Part shown: positions 24,201 to 33,021 of the stretch, in pieces
Layout: each line of letters starts with the position of its first letter
Numbering within the stretch: the first letter of the stretch is position 1
Assembly: GCF_015354405.1 (NCBI RefSeq)
Contig: NZ_JADKYP010000039.1
Span: 1-64,000, forward strand
DNA length: 64,000 bases
From: Nocardia sp. BSTN01
Lineage (GTDB): Bacteria; Actinomycetota; Actinomycetes; Mycobacteriales; Mycobacteriaceae
Direction of reading: 5' to 3'
The notes under the pieces: generated by a model
What the model was told of the DNA's origin: nothing
Seen by the model: only the letters and a program-made list of their open reading frames with translations
Database searches by the model: none
Program-made: the position numbers and the translations under genes

Positions 24201-25204
24201 GGCAACTCTCCATGCGCGCTATCGCACTGCGCCTGACCATCTTCGCCGCCGCCGTGGCGGTACTGCTGGTCCTCGTCGTGCAAGCGATTCAACGTCCGGT
24301 GTCCGGTGACACGATCAGCCTGCGCGCTCTCTTCACCGATGCCAACGGCCTGAAGACCGGCGACGACATCCGGGTCTACGGTGTCGCGGTCGGAAAGGTC
24401 ACCGCAGTCGCTCTGGACGATCAGCAGGCCGCGGTGCAGTTCACCGTCCTGCGATCGCGTCCGGTCTACACCAACAGCGTGCTCGCAATCCGCTATCAGT
24501 CGCTGGCCGGGCAACGGTATATCGACATCCGGCAAGACCCGAATCCCGGTGAACGGCTGACGGACAGCGCCACCATCGGCACCGAGCACACCGTCCCGTC
24601 GTTCGACATCACCCAGATGTTCAACGGCTTGAAGCCTATTCTCGACGAGGTATCGCCAGGATCGGTCAATAAGTTCGCGGAAAATGTCCTGGCGGTTATT
24701 CAAGGCGACGGTTCGGGAATCGGGCCGGCCTTGGACTCCATCGAAGAGCTGAGTCGCTACGCCGGCGATCGCCAGGCAGTCATTTCGACGATCATGAGCA
24801 ATCTGGGCGAGATATCCGGACAGATAGGCGGGCGCTCGCCGAATTTGGTCGTCCTCCTCAGAGGGATAGCCGACGTATTCACCGTATTTCAAGCAAAGAT
24901 CGACGGGCTGATCGATTTCGCCGAGGTGGCACCATCCGCACTCGGCCCGCTCAACAGTCTCATGGCCACCCTCGGGTTCACGGAGAACAACAATCCCGAT
25001 CTTCGCAATCTTTTTCCCGACCCCGCGGCCGCGGTCGATATGTTGAACAAACTTCCCGGGTTGCTGCAGGCCATGGCCGCGATGATTCCCACTCCGATGC
25101 CGTCGGGCCAACCGGATCTCACCTGTTCGAAGGGCAATGCCGATCTACCCGGTGTCGTCCGCGTACTCATCGCCGGCCAAAGGATCGCGATTTGCAAAAG
25201 CTGA
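24197..25204 (+). CDS. mceB: Mce family protein MceB
   Basis: A 335-residue Mce subunit with an N-terminal anchor (about 10-30), an MCE domain (LRALFTDANGLKTGDDIRVY, VGKVTAV, YIDIRQDPN) and a helical C-terminal part. The terminal cysteine pair (Cys at TCSKG and ICKS) is typical of MceB. Its ATG overlaps the mceA stop by 4 bp. Confidence 0.9.
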   Translation: MRQLSMRAIALRLTIFAAAVAVLLVLVVQAIQRPVSGDTISLRALFTDANGLKTGDDIRVYGVAVGKVTAVALDDQQAAVQFTVLRSRPVYTNSVLAIRYQSLAGQRYIDIRQDPNPGERLTDSATIGTEHTVPSFDITQMFNGLKPILDEVSPGSVNKFAENVLAVIQGDGSGIGPALDSIEELSRYAGDRQAVISTIMSNLGEISGQIGGRSPNLVVLLRGIADVFTVFQAKIDGLIDFAEVAPSALGPLNSLMATLGFTENNNPDLRNLFPDPAAAVDMLNKLPGLLQAMAAMIPTPMPSGQPDLTCSKGNADLPGVVRVLIAGQRIAICKS

Positions 25205-26262
25205 CCGACTCCCCTGCCGCCCTTTCGCCGCGCGGACCGCTGTCGAGGCGGGGTAAACGTTCGAAGCAGACCGACGGCCGTACCGGAAAAGACAGCGGCA
25301 CGCGGCACCTTCGACTCGGCATCGCCGGGGCAGTCGCCCTCGTTCTGGTCCTGCTGGCCACGGGTCTCGTCTACGTGATACCGGTGGGAAAATCGACATA
25401 TTCCGCCGACCTCACCGAGGCGCAATCGATCACGACCGGCTCCGAAGTCCGGATAGCGGGAATCACGGTCGGCAAGGTTACCGGCCTGACCCTGTTGCCC
25501 GACCGGGTGCGCATGCGGTTCACGGTCGGGCACAACATCTTCGTCGGGAACCGAACCACCCTGGACATCAGAATGCTGACCGTAGTCGGCGGCCACTATG
25601 TGGCGCTGACTTCCGCCGGTGATTCGCCACTGGGCTCCACGCCCATACCTGCCGACCGCGTCCGCCTCCCCTACAGTCTGGTGCGCAGTCTCCAGGACGC
25701 CGCGACCCCGATATCACAGGTCGACGCGGGCACATTGCGGGAAAACCTCACTGCGATGCAAACATCGCTGGCGAAGAGCCCCGACGCCCTCCGCGATATG
25801 GGCAGGGCACTCCAAACGTTGACATCCGTGCTCGATCGCCAGCGAGCCGACGTCTCTCGAGGACTCGACGTCGCAGACGAATTCCTGGGCGCCCTGGACA
25901 AGAATCGATCCCTGGTCGGGACCTTCGTGCGAAAGATGGGTCGGCTGGAAACCCAAGGTCTGGCCAAGAAGGCGGAAATCACCGAAGCCTTACACATTAC
26001 GGGTGAACTGCTGTCTCGAATCGCCGCGATCGAGCCGACGTGGCGCGAAGCCTTGCAGCCCGTCGCGCACAAACTTACCGAAGCGGCACCACAGATGCAG
26101 CAGTTGATCGGCAAACTCGACCAATCGCTGGCTGCGCTACAGAGTCTCCGAGATCGCCTCACGGCCGACTTGGCCCCCACGGGAGGCCTGTCGGTGGACC
26201 ATTCGAACGCCGAGATCGTCGCACCGGGAATATGTATTCCGACAGCGGGACGGCGGTGTTGA
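25192..26262 (+). CDS. mceC: Mce family protein MceC
   Basis: A 356-residue Mce subunit. A basic cytoplasmic N-terminus (about 40 residues) precedes the anchor helix (about 43-63) and the MCE domain (ADLTEAQSITTGSEVRIAGI, TVGKVTGL). A long predicted helical part ends in a cysteine-containing tail (CIPTAGRRC). TTG start with AAGGA at ideal distance, overlapping mceB by 13 bp. Confidence 0.88.
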   Translation: MQKLTDSPAALSPRGPLSRRGKRSKQTDGRTGKDSGTRHLRLGIAGAVALVLVLLATGLVYVIPVGKSTYSADLTEAQSITTGSEVRIAGITVGKVTGLTLLPDRVRMRFTVGHNIFVGNRTTLDIRMLTVVGGHYVALTSAGDSPLGSTPIPADRVRLPYSLVRSLQDAATPISQVDAGTLRENLTAMQTSLAKSPDALRDMGRALQTLTSVLDRQRADVSRGLDVADEFLGALDKNRSLVGTFVRKMGRLETQGLAKKAEITEALHITGELLSRIAAIEPTWREALQPVAHKLTEAAPQMQQLIGKLDQSLAALQSLRDRLTADLAPTGGLSVDHSNAEIVAPGICIPTAGRRC

Positions 26263-27353
26263 GCGTGAAACGAATTCTCGCCACTCGTGGTTTCATAACG
26301 CTCGCGGGTGCCGCTGTGCTCGCAATTCTGGTCGTCGGCACGTATCTCGTCATCGCGCAACCTACGAAGCAGAAACTCTCGTACTGTGCGGTCATGCCCG
26401 ATGCCGTCGGTTTGTACCAGGGCAACCAGGTCACGATGCGCGGCATCGCGGTAGGCGCGGTGACCGCCATTCGCCCGGAGGGGCACGGAGTGCGTGTCGA
26501 TTTCACCGTCGCCGCCGACCACCCGCTGAAAGGCGATGTCACCGCCACAACCGTCTCCGACACGCTCGTGGCCGACCGAGAACTCGCGGTCCTGGGCGAC
26601 GGCACAACGCCGGCACGGTGGCCGAGCGATCGCTGCATTACCGAAACCTTCACGCCGAAAAGCATTTCCGAATCGCTCGCCGCATTCACGAAACTGACCA
26701 AAGACCTCGGCGGCAGTGATCCACAAGCCTTGCGGCGCAGCCTCGACTCGATCGATGCCGCCACGTCCGGGACCGGCCCCAGTCTGAAGGCATTGATCAA
26801 CCAGATGGGCCGAGCACTCAGCGGCCCGGATGCGGCCATCGGACATATCGGTGCGCTGATCGATGCCACGGCATCGCTCAGCAACGCCGTCGCCGACAAT
26901 TGGGAGGACATCAAGATAGCGCTTCAGCAGGCGCCGGAGGGCCTGACCTTCATCAACGAAGTGTGGGATACCACCACCCAGATCATCGACTCACTCGAAG
27001 TGATCTTCCCGTGGCTCAACGATCTCTCGCGGGAGTACGGCCGCCCGCTGCTCAACGCCCTCGACGCCTCCGGCCCCGGTCTGAAACTTCTGGCCGCCAA
27101 TGTCGGCAGCATTCAGCAGCTCCTCGATCTCGTTCCCCCGATTCTCGACGCCATGGAAAGAACCGTCGATCCAGTCACCGGCCGCGTCGTGGTCAACTAC
27201 GCGCCTCCCGCGGTGGCGCTGCCTGCGCCTGCCTCCGCGCAGGTGTGCTCGGCGATCGGAGAGCTGGATCCGGGCCGGTGCCCCGGCACATCGAAAGGCA
27301 TGACCGAGATTCCACTGCTGCCGCTGGTCCTCCGATTGTCAGGGGCACGATGA
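26256..27353 (+). CDS. mceD: Mce family protein MceD
   Basis: A 365-residue Mce subunit with an anchor helix near residues 13-33, the MCE domain (YCAVMPDAVGLYQGNQVTMR, AVGAVTAI) and a helical region ending with two cysteines (AQVCSAIG, GRCPG). The GTG at 26256 with GGGACGG upstream is chosen; an ATG at 26232 and a GTG at 26265 are alternatives. Overlaps the end of mceC. Confidence 0.87.
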   Translation: MLSVKRILATRGFITLAGAAVLAILVVGTYLVIAQPTKQKLSYCAVMPDAVGLYQGNQVTMRGIAVGAVTAIRPEGHGVRVDFTVAADHPLKGDVTATTVSDTLVADRELAVLGDGTTPARWPSDRCITETFTPKSISESLAAFTKLTKDLGGSDPQALRRSLDSIDAATSGTGPSLKALINQMGRALSGPDAAIGHIGALIDATASLSNAVADNWEDIKIALQQAPEGLTFINEVWDTTTQIIDSLEVIFPWLNDLSREYGRPLLNALDASGPGLKLLAANVGSIQQLLDLVPPILDAMERTVDPVTGRVVVNYAPPAVALPAPASAQVCSAIGELDPGRCPGTSKGMTEIPLLPLVLRLSGAR

Positions 27354-28405
27354 AAAGGCTGATTACCGTGGTTGTCGCCACACTCGCCATCACCGCCACC
27401 GGTATCTCCGGCTGCGCCTTCGACCCGTCGTCGGTGCCCGTGCCCGGCACGTCGGTCTCCGGGCCGACTTATCGGCTCGACATCGAATTCGCGAATACGC
27501 TCAATCTGCCGGCCCGCGCGAAAGTGATGGCCAACGGTGTCCGCGTCGGCACCGTGCATTCGGTGACCGTGGTGGATCCGGCATCCGGCAATCCCGGATA
27601 CGTGTCGGCGGCGATCGACATTCAGAAGTCGGTCCGTCTACCGGTCGACACGACCGCACAACTTCGCCAGAACACCATCCTCGGCGACATCTTCATCGGG
27701 CTCACGATTCCCACGACCCCCGTCACGCGAATGCTCGCACCCGGCAGCACCATCCCGATCCAACGGACCCAGCCACCGCTACAGATCGAGGACTTGCTGG
27801 CGGGACTGTCGACCTTCGTCACCGGCGGGGCGATTCAACGCTTCCAAGACATCGTCGACAGCACGAATTCGATCCTTCCGGACCAGCCGCGCGACACGGC
27901 ACGCATCTTCGGCACGATCGGACAGAACGCCCGCGATCTCGCCACCCACCTGGATACGATCGATCGATTCCTCGGTGCCGTTCAGCAAGATATGCGTGCC
28001 GTCCTCGACAACCCGAAGGCAATCGATGACCTCCTGTCCGAAAAAGGGGCGAGTCAGGTTCCCGCAGATGCGAATTCACTGGTCCTCACCCTCGGTTTGA
28101 TCGGCGGCCTCGGCATTGTCGGACACGCGGTCGCCTGGCTGGCACCGTTCCTGCGCGCGAGCGACTCCGCAGCCAAGGCCCTGGTTCCGCTCTTTCTCTC
28201 CACGGACCATCCACTCGATCTCACTGCGCCGTCGAACCTCAACGGGCTCGTGAAATTCCTGCGCGACAAGCTGATTCCGTTCGGAGAAAGCCCGGCGGTG
28301 AACATCGGCACGATAAGCACCGAGGACGCCGGCCAGGCTGTACCGGCCGACGTTCAGATCGACAGCGTGATAGCGACATTGCGGATGATCGGAGTGGTTC
28401 GGTGA
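27350..28405 (+). CDS. mceE: Mce family lipoprotein MceE (LprK-like)
   Basis: A 351-residue Mce subunit with a lipoprotein signal peptide (MKRLITVVVATLAI...) and lipobox ISGC, so the mature protein begins at Cys22 and is lipid-anchored, as is normal for MceE. The MCE domain follows (YRLDIEFANTLNLPARAKVM, VRVGTVHSV). ATG overlaps the mceD stop (ATGA). Confidence 0.9.
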   Translation: MKRLITVVVATLAITATGISGCAFDPSSVPVPGTSVSGPTYRLDIEFANTLNLPARAKVMANGVRVGTVHSVTVVDPASGNPGYVSAAIDIQKSVRLPVDTTAQLRQNTILGDIFIGLTIPTTPVTRMLAPGSTIPIQRTQPPLQIEDLLAGLSTFVTGGAIQRFQDIVDSTNSILPDQPRDTARIFGTIGQNARDLATHLDTIDRFLGAVQQDMRAVLDNPKAIDDLLSEKGASQVPADANSLVLTLGLIGGLGIVGHAVAWLAPFLRASDSAAKALVPLFLSTDHPLDLTAPSNLNGLVKFLRDKLIPFGESPAVNIGTISTEDAGQAVPADVQIDSVIATLRMIGVVR

Positions 28406-29379
28406 GCAGACTGGGAACCATCACCTCGTTATCGGCCATAGGCGCCATCCTCGTGATCGGATCCGGCTATTTGACCTTCGGCATCGCGAAGGTCGGCTGG
28501 CCGACGCATTCACCGCACACCGCGACCATGCTGCTTCCCGACTCCGGCGGGCTTGTACCACATTCGAAGGTGCTGCTGTCCGGAATCCGGATCGGACAAG
28601 TCACAGACGTCGACCGGGATGCGACCGGAGTCAGCATTACGATGCGAATCGACGGTCAATACGGAATACCGGCCGCTGGTCCGGTCAGCATCGAGAACCT
28701 GTCCGCGCTCGGCGAGCCTTATATCGAATTCACGCCGACGGCCACCGGTGAGCCATATCTGCCCGACGGGGCCAGAATCGAGGCCGCACGAGTGTCGCGA
28801 CCGATGTCGATGTCCGATCTCGCTCAGCAGGCCACTGCCCTGTTACAACAGGTCGACCCGGATACCGTCAATTCCGTCGTCTCGACGCTGGTGGAAGGGT
28901 TCGCCGGCAGCGAAGCCGTCATGCCCCAGCTCGCACGCTCCACCCAACTCCTGGCCGCGACCCTGCTGAGCCGCACCGACACCATCCGACGGATGCTGGT
29001 CGACCTGCAGGCTCATGCCGACGACATGAGCTGGACCGGGCCGGCACTGTCGGAAGCGGCAGGCCCGTGGGCTGCCTTCGGCCCCAAGGTCGGCCACGTG
29101 ATCGACTCGTTCGCCAAGATCATCCAGAAGGGCGACGTCCCCGCCGACTACACGATCGACAAACCGGATGAGATCGGCTTGATCCCGCTCCTGAATCAGC
29201 TCTCGTCCCGTGTCACACGAATGGGACCCGACATGCTCGCGCTGTTGCCGGTCATGTCTCCGATGGCAACCAGTGGTGCGAATGCACTGCGTCATCTGGA
29301 CATCAGCGCCCTGATCGAACAGGCCCTGCAAGCCACCAGTGCCGATGGTGCCCTTCAGCTCCAAGTCAACGTCAAGTAG
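28402..29379 (+). CDS. mceF: Mce family protein MceF
   Basis: A 325-residue last Mce subunit, with an anchor helix (about 7-28), MCE domain (TATMLLPDSGGLVPHSKVLL, RIGQVTDV, LGEPYIEFTP) and a helical C-terminal half. GTG start overlaps the mceE stop by 4 bp. It completes a canonical A-F set; all six are on the short side for the family. Confidence 0.9.
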   Translation: MSRLGTITSLSAIGAILVIGSGYLTFGIAKVGWPTHSPHTATMLLPDSGGLVPHSKVLLSGIRIGQVTDVDRDATGVSITMRIDGQYGIPAAGPVSIENLSALGEPYIEFTPTATGEPYLPDGARIEAARVSRPMSMSDLAQQATALLQQVDPDTVNSVVSTLVEGFAGSEAVMPQLARSTQLLAATLLSRTDTIRRMLVDLQAHADDMSWTGPALSEAAGPWAAFGPKVGHVIDSFAKIIQKGDVPADYTIDKPDEIGLIPLLNQLSSRVTRMGPDMLALLPVMSPMATSGANALRHLDISALIEQALQATSADGALQLQVNVK

Positions 29380-29415
29380 TGACAGCTCGGGTCACGTAGT
29401 TACAGCTCGGATCGA
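29376..29415. repeat. Tandem 20-bp direct repeat after mceF
   Basis: GTAGTGACAGCTCGG at 29376 recurs as GTAGTTACAGCTCGG at 29396, a 20-bp unit in two copies with three or four differences. It begins over the mceF stop codon and precedes the next gene, so it may be a recent slip duplication. Confidence 0.7.
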
Positions 29416-29434
29416 ATGGATTGCGGAGGCGAGA

Positions 29435-30076
29435 ATGCCCACCACGGAAACAACACCGCAGACCGGCGCCGAACAGTCAGCCGAAGGCGAGGAGGAATCG
29501 ACGACGAAGGTCGTCTCCACGCCCACGGCGGCCGGCCCCCGCAAGAGCGATCGGCGGTCGGTCGCCATACCGTTGAGCACTATCATCACCGGATCGGTGA
29601 CAGTGATCGCGATCGTCGCCGCGGGAATTCTCGGTGGTTTCCTGGTATCGGCTCGCAGTGACATCGCCGATCGCGATCGACAGGCTGCGGATTCTCGTCA
29701 TGCCGAGCAAGTAGCGACCAATTACGCGGTGGGAGCGGCGACTATCCGTTTCGACGATATCGGTGCCTGGATCGCGAGGCTCAAGGCGGGAACCAGCCCG
29801 CAACTTGCGAACAAGTTCGATGCGACCGCGCCGAAACTCGACGATATTCTGTCTCCCCTGAAGTGGACCTCGACCGCGTCGGCGATCGCCGCGAAGGTCT
29901 CGTCATCGACCGACGGAACGTACAAGGTGGACGTGTTCGTCAATGTGTCGTCGACCAACGCCCAGAATCCCGACGGCGCGCAAACCACAGTGACCTACAA
30001 CGTGACGATCGACAAGAAATCCGACTGGAAGATCACCGACGTCGGTGGCGTCAACGCCGCGTTGCCGACGAAATGA
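29435..30076 (+). CDS. Mce-associated membrane protein
   Basis: A 213-residue protein of the type found at the end of mce operons (Mas/Mam). A Thr/Glu-rich N-terminus (about 45 residues) precedes one transmembrane helix (about 50-75) and an extracytoplasmic alpha/beta domain (AEQVATNYAVGAATIRFDDI, then a C-terminal VTYNVTIDKKSDWKITDVGG) related to VirB8/NTF2-like folds. These proteins are thought to stabilise or assist the Mce complex. GGAG ribosome binding site seven bases upstream. Confidence 0.82.
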   Translation: MPTTETTPQTGAEQSAEGEEESTTKVVSTPTAAGPRKSDRRSVAIPLSTIITGSVTVIAIVAAGILGGFLVSARSDIADRDRQAADSRHAEQVATNYAVGAATIRFDDIGAWIARLKAGTSPQLANKFDATAPKLDDILSPLKWTSTASAIAAKVSSSTDGTYKVDVFVNVSSTNAQNPDGAQTTVTYNVTIDKKSDWKITDVGGVNAALPTK

Positions 30077-30126
30077 TCCGATCTGTCTGCGGCCGCCCGG
30101 GGTAGCAACCTTCGGCTACGAGTGCG

Positions 30127-30145
30127 CAGTCCCTGCGGGGGACTG
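30127..30145 (+). terminator. Hairpin after the mce operon, terminator candidate
   Basis: CAGTCCC (30127-30133) pairs perfectly with GGGACTG (30139-30145) around a 5-base loop, 51 bp after the last gene of the operon. There is no clear T-run, so termination efficiency is uncertain. Confidence 0.5.
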
Positions 30146-30390
30146 TGGATTCTTCGGTGTTTCCGGCTGGTCGACGAGATCACCACCAACGACCTGCGCG
30201 CCCTGGTCGAGCACATGCTGGTCGAGGCCCCGCGACCGCGCCCACCCGGGCCGTCACCGCAATCCACACGCCCACGGCTACCACAGCAGAGGGCGGAACG
30301 TCGACCAGAATCAGGCTTCGGGAGGTCCTCCGCAGTTTCAGCTTGATCGAATGTTTTTTCAGCAAATAGCCCGATTTGTAGCAGATATTG

Positions 30391-30442
30391 TTGACGCCAT
30401 CGACGCAGGTGACAAAAATTATTGATGCCCAGTATTACTGGG
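30391..30442 (+). promoter_or_regulatory. Promoter and 15-bp palindrome before secreted protein gene
   Basis: In the roughly 400-bp gene-free stretch after the mce operon, TTGACG (30391-30396) lies 17 bp before AAAAAT (30414-30419). Just downstream is the perfect palindrome CCCAGTATTACTGGG (30428-30442), 40 bp ahead of the next start codon, a good operator position. The rest of 30146-30390 shows nothing recognisable. Confidence 0.45.
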
Positions 30443-30481
30443 TTCGGGGCCTAGGTGGGGGCTCGATGATTGGAAGTTCAA

Positions 30482-31036
30482 ATGTTTATCAAGAAACTGG
30501 TGGCAACCGCGCTATTCACCATCGCCGCCACAGCGGTCGCCACTGTCACTGCGAATGGACAGGCCGGGATTGCGGATCTCAGCCTGAACGGAGTCGACGG
30601 CGCCGTCGCATACACGACCAACCTCGCTGCCGACCACTCGCGCGCTACGGTCGATCTGGCCTCCGGGAAGTTCAGTTTGGCACCGGATGCCATCACCGTG
30701 ACGGCCGACAACGGTTCGGTGGTCGGCACGATACCGACAACACTGCGCATGCAGACCGGTGAAGCATTCACCGTCACGCCCACCCTCGACAGCACGGGCA
30801 CCGTGCTGACGCTGACACCGGTCAGTGCGCCGACGACCCACCCGGTCGCCGCACCGGACCAGCTGAATGGTCTGCTCCACAATGCCCTGTTCATCGGGGC
30901 CGCTGTGGGCGCAGGCATCGGCTGCGCCATCGGCATCGCCATCGGGATCTGGTTCTTCGTGGTCGGTGCGGTGGTCGGCTGCGCTGTTGGTGCCGCTATC
31001 GGCGCCGCGATCGGCTTCTTCGCTCCCGTTCCGTGA
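30482..31036 (+). CDS. Secreted protein with C-terminal glycine zipper
   Basis: A 184-residue protein not assigned to a known function. It has a clear signal peptide (MFIKKLVATALFTIAATAVA, cleavage near TANGQA), a beta-rich middle (about 30-115) and a C-terminal glycine-zipper membrane segment (GAAVGAGIGCAIGIAIG onward). Similar proteins are common in Nocardia and may insert into the cell envelope. Overall layout resembles the protein at 61333-62133. ATG start with GGAAG upstream; codon use is normal for the region. Confidence 0.75.
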   Translation: MFIKKLVATALFTIAATAVATVTANGQAGIADLSLNGVDGAVAYTTNLAADHSRATVDLASGKFSLAPDAITVTADNGSVVGTIPTTLRMQTGEAFTVTPTLDSTGTVLTLTPVSAPTTHPVAAPDQLNGLLHNALFIGAAVGAGIGCAIGIAIGIWFFVVGAVVGCAVGAAIGAAIGFFAPVP

Positions 31037-31776
31037 TCGCGGGGGATGAGAGTCGAGTCGATGCACACGGTTGTGCCGGGCGGTTCATCAAACCAACCGG
31101 CACGACCACGACTCACCGGTGTGACCCCTCGGCCGATCGGCGCCGTGTAGGCCGCACCACGGCTGTCGGTGAGGGCAGCCGATGGACTTCCCGGCACCCT
31201 GATATCCCCGGACTTTGCCGCCAGGATGTGTCCGACCGTGCTGGTCGCCGACATCAGTGCCGTCGATCCCGCGGTGGCGGCCATCGTATGTGGTTGGCGG
31301 GGCAGCGGAAGGACACCAGAAGGACAGTCGAAAAGAAGAGAAAGTCGGGCATGCTGGAAACATGAACGCGTCTAACAACTTACAACGACGCCAGATCGAA
31401 ATTCGCTGTCCGACAAGGGAGTTGAACCCGCCTCAGACGAGTGCGACAGGGCCCGCCGCAGCGCCTGGCGGACTACTCATCGCTTCCACGATGCTATAGG
31501 GCGCTGATGGGGATCAAGCCGGTGTCGCCGACGCGGGCCGAGGGGTCGGTTCCGCGGAACACGAAAGCCGGCCGGAGCCATATTGCCCCGTAGCAGACCG
31601 GGGAGAGCAAGGCAGCGCGATCCCCATCTGCGGTAGCGCGGGGCCGCGGTAACCACATGTAAGAGGAGCCCGGCGACGGCCTCTCGGGCGTCGAGACGGA
31701 CTGCCGCGCTGCGGTTGCGGAGTTCGAATCGCCGCCGAGCGGGAGACGGTGATTGCAGGGGTTGAAGGGGGTTTCC
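31037..31776. other. Gene-free stretch of about 740 bp
   Basis: Open frames here are short, overlap on several strands and have no convincing ribosome binding site or family match. A weak tRNA-like segment on the minus strand (31408-31473) is too short and poorly paired to call. The last part must contain the promoter of the DNA-binding protein at 31777, which has AAGGGGG before its ATG. Confidence 0.5.
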
Positions 31777-32781
31777 ATGACTACCGTTCTGAAGATGCTG
31801 CTGACAGGCCGGCATCTCACGAGCCATTCGGACTTTCTGGCCGCATACGACAGGTGCGCCGCGCAGCTGGAGCCTCCTGTGCCGCCAGGATACGGTCCCG
31901 CGAGGACGCAGTTCTATCGATGGCTTTCGGGCGGCCTGGTGGGGCGTCCTCGCGACTATCACTGCCGTGTGCTGACCGAAATGTTTCCAGGCTGGACGAT
32001 CGAGGAGTTATTCCGGTCGTCCGATGACGCACCGACCGCCGGCACAGCGCGTGAGTCGGCGCTTGCCGCGGCGGATAGCGAACTGGCGGCGTTTCTCGGG
32101 GCTGAGATGAGCGTCCAGGGAGTCACGCTCGTGTACCCGACATTCGAGCTACAGCTGCGGCCCGGCACAACGCGCCCAGCCGCTGGGCGGCTTCACACAT
32201 CCGCCATCTCGGGCAAGGTCAGCGCCCCGGGCCCCGGCCGTAGTCGGAATGCGTTCGCCGCCTTACCGGAAAACGACGTGCGCGCACTGCTCTACGTGGC
32301 ATCTGCGCTTCAGCGTCGCACCACCATGTCGATCGACATCCGCAGTGACCGTGACGCCGTCACATGCAACGACCGCCCTTACGTCAGCTTCGGACTCGCA
32401 TGCAACGGCTGCACACGTCTGTATCTGGAAAGTACCGAGCATCCGCTGTTCACCCTTCACCGCAACGAGGCCTACGACGGTTGCTGTCCCGGGCAGCTCG
32501 AATTGACCAACGGCAACACCTACGACCTGAGCGGGGATCACACCATCGGCGTCATCGCACGAGCGCGGCCGAAGCCGAGGCTGCATCCGGACCGATACTG
32601 GATCTTCTGCGCCGGATCAGGCGCGCGCGGCACCGCCGGGGCAAGCTGGTACCTTGCCAACCGCTGGAGCCTCCTGCAACGACGTGCCGGTGATCGGGAG
32701 TTCGTCGCGGTGATCGCTGTGGGCGACAACTCCGACGAAGCGACCCGCATAGAGCATCTGATGATCGATTCCGCATCCTGA
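31777..32781 (+). CDS. Actinobacterial protein with N-terminal helix-turn-helix-like domain
   Basis: A 334-residue protein. Its first 80 residues (RHLTSHSDFLAAYDRCA, QFYRWLSGGLVG, DYHCRVLTEMFPGWTIEELF) match a conserved N-terminal domain seen before varied effector domains in Streptomyces and Nocardia, usually labelled helix-turn-helix. The C-terminal part (about 95-334) has cysteines at CNGC and CCPG and a DRYWIFCAGSGARGTAGASW segment; it was not recognised. It may be a sensor or a phage/stress-related switch, but nothing nearby defines its role. Confidence 0.6.
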   Translation: MTTVLKMLLTGRHLTSHSDFLAAYDRCAAQLEPPVPPGYGPARTQFYRWLSGGLVGRPRDYHCRVLTEMFPGWTIEELFRSSDDAPTAGTARESALAAADSELAAFLGAEMSVQGVTLVYPTFELQLRPGTTRPAAGRLHTSAISGKVSAPGPGRSRNAFAALPENDVRALLYVASALQRRTTMSIDIRSDRDAVTCNDRPYVSFGLACNGCTRLYLESTEHPLFTLHRNEAYDGCCPGQLELTNGNTYDLSGDHTIGVIARARPKPRLHPDRYWIFCAGSGARGTAGASWYLANRWSLLQRRAGDREFVAVIAVGDNSDEATRIEHLMIDSAS

Positions 32782-33021
32782 CCCTGCGGGGCCGGTCGGT
32801 GAACTGGCGAATACATCAGCTGACAACAGCACGGTTGTTGCCATCGGTAATGGCTCGAACTCTCAACCGACTGTGTTACGCGCGTCACATAAAAGTGTGC
32901 GGTTCGGACCCTCACGTTAATCTGACGCGGTAGCTTCAAGACACGGTCTTATACCGAATGACTATGGGTCGTTTCGGAGTGGGGTGGTCTGCGGACGGCT
33001 CGATCCCCGAGGGGATTGAGA

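Noticed and set aside
31408-31473. tRNA-like segment on the minus strand with a GGGTTCAACTCCC T-arm and six of seven matching acceptor bases
   Set aside because: Only 66 bases long, the T-stem pairs at three or four of five positions, and no D or anticodon arm can be formed; at best a relic.
31640-31740. TTCGAATC segment resembling a tRNA T-loop
   Set aside because: No matching acceptor strand upstream and a mismatched stem.
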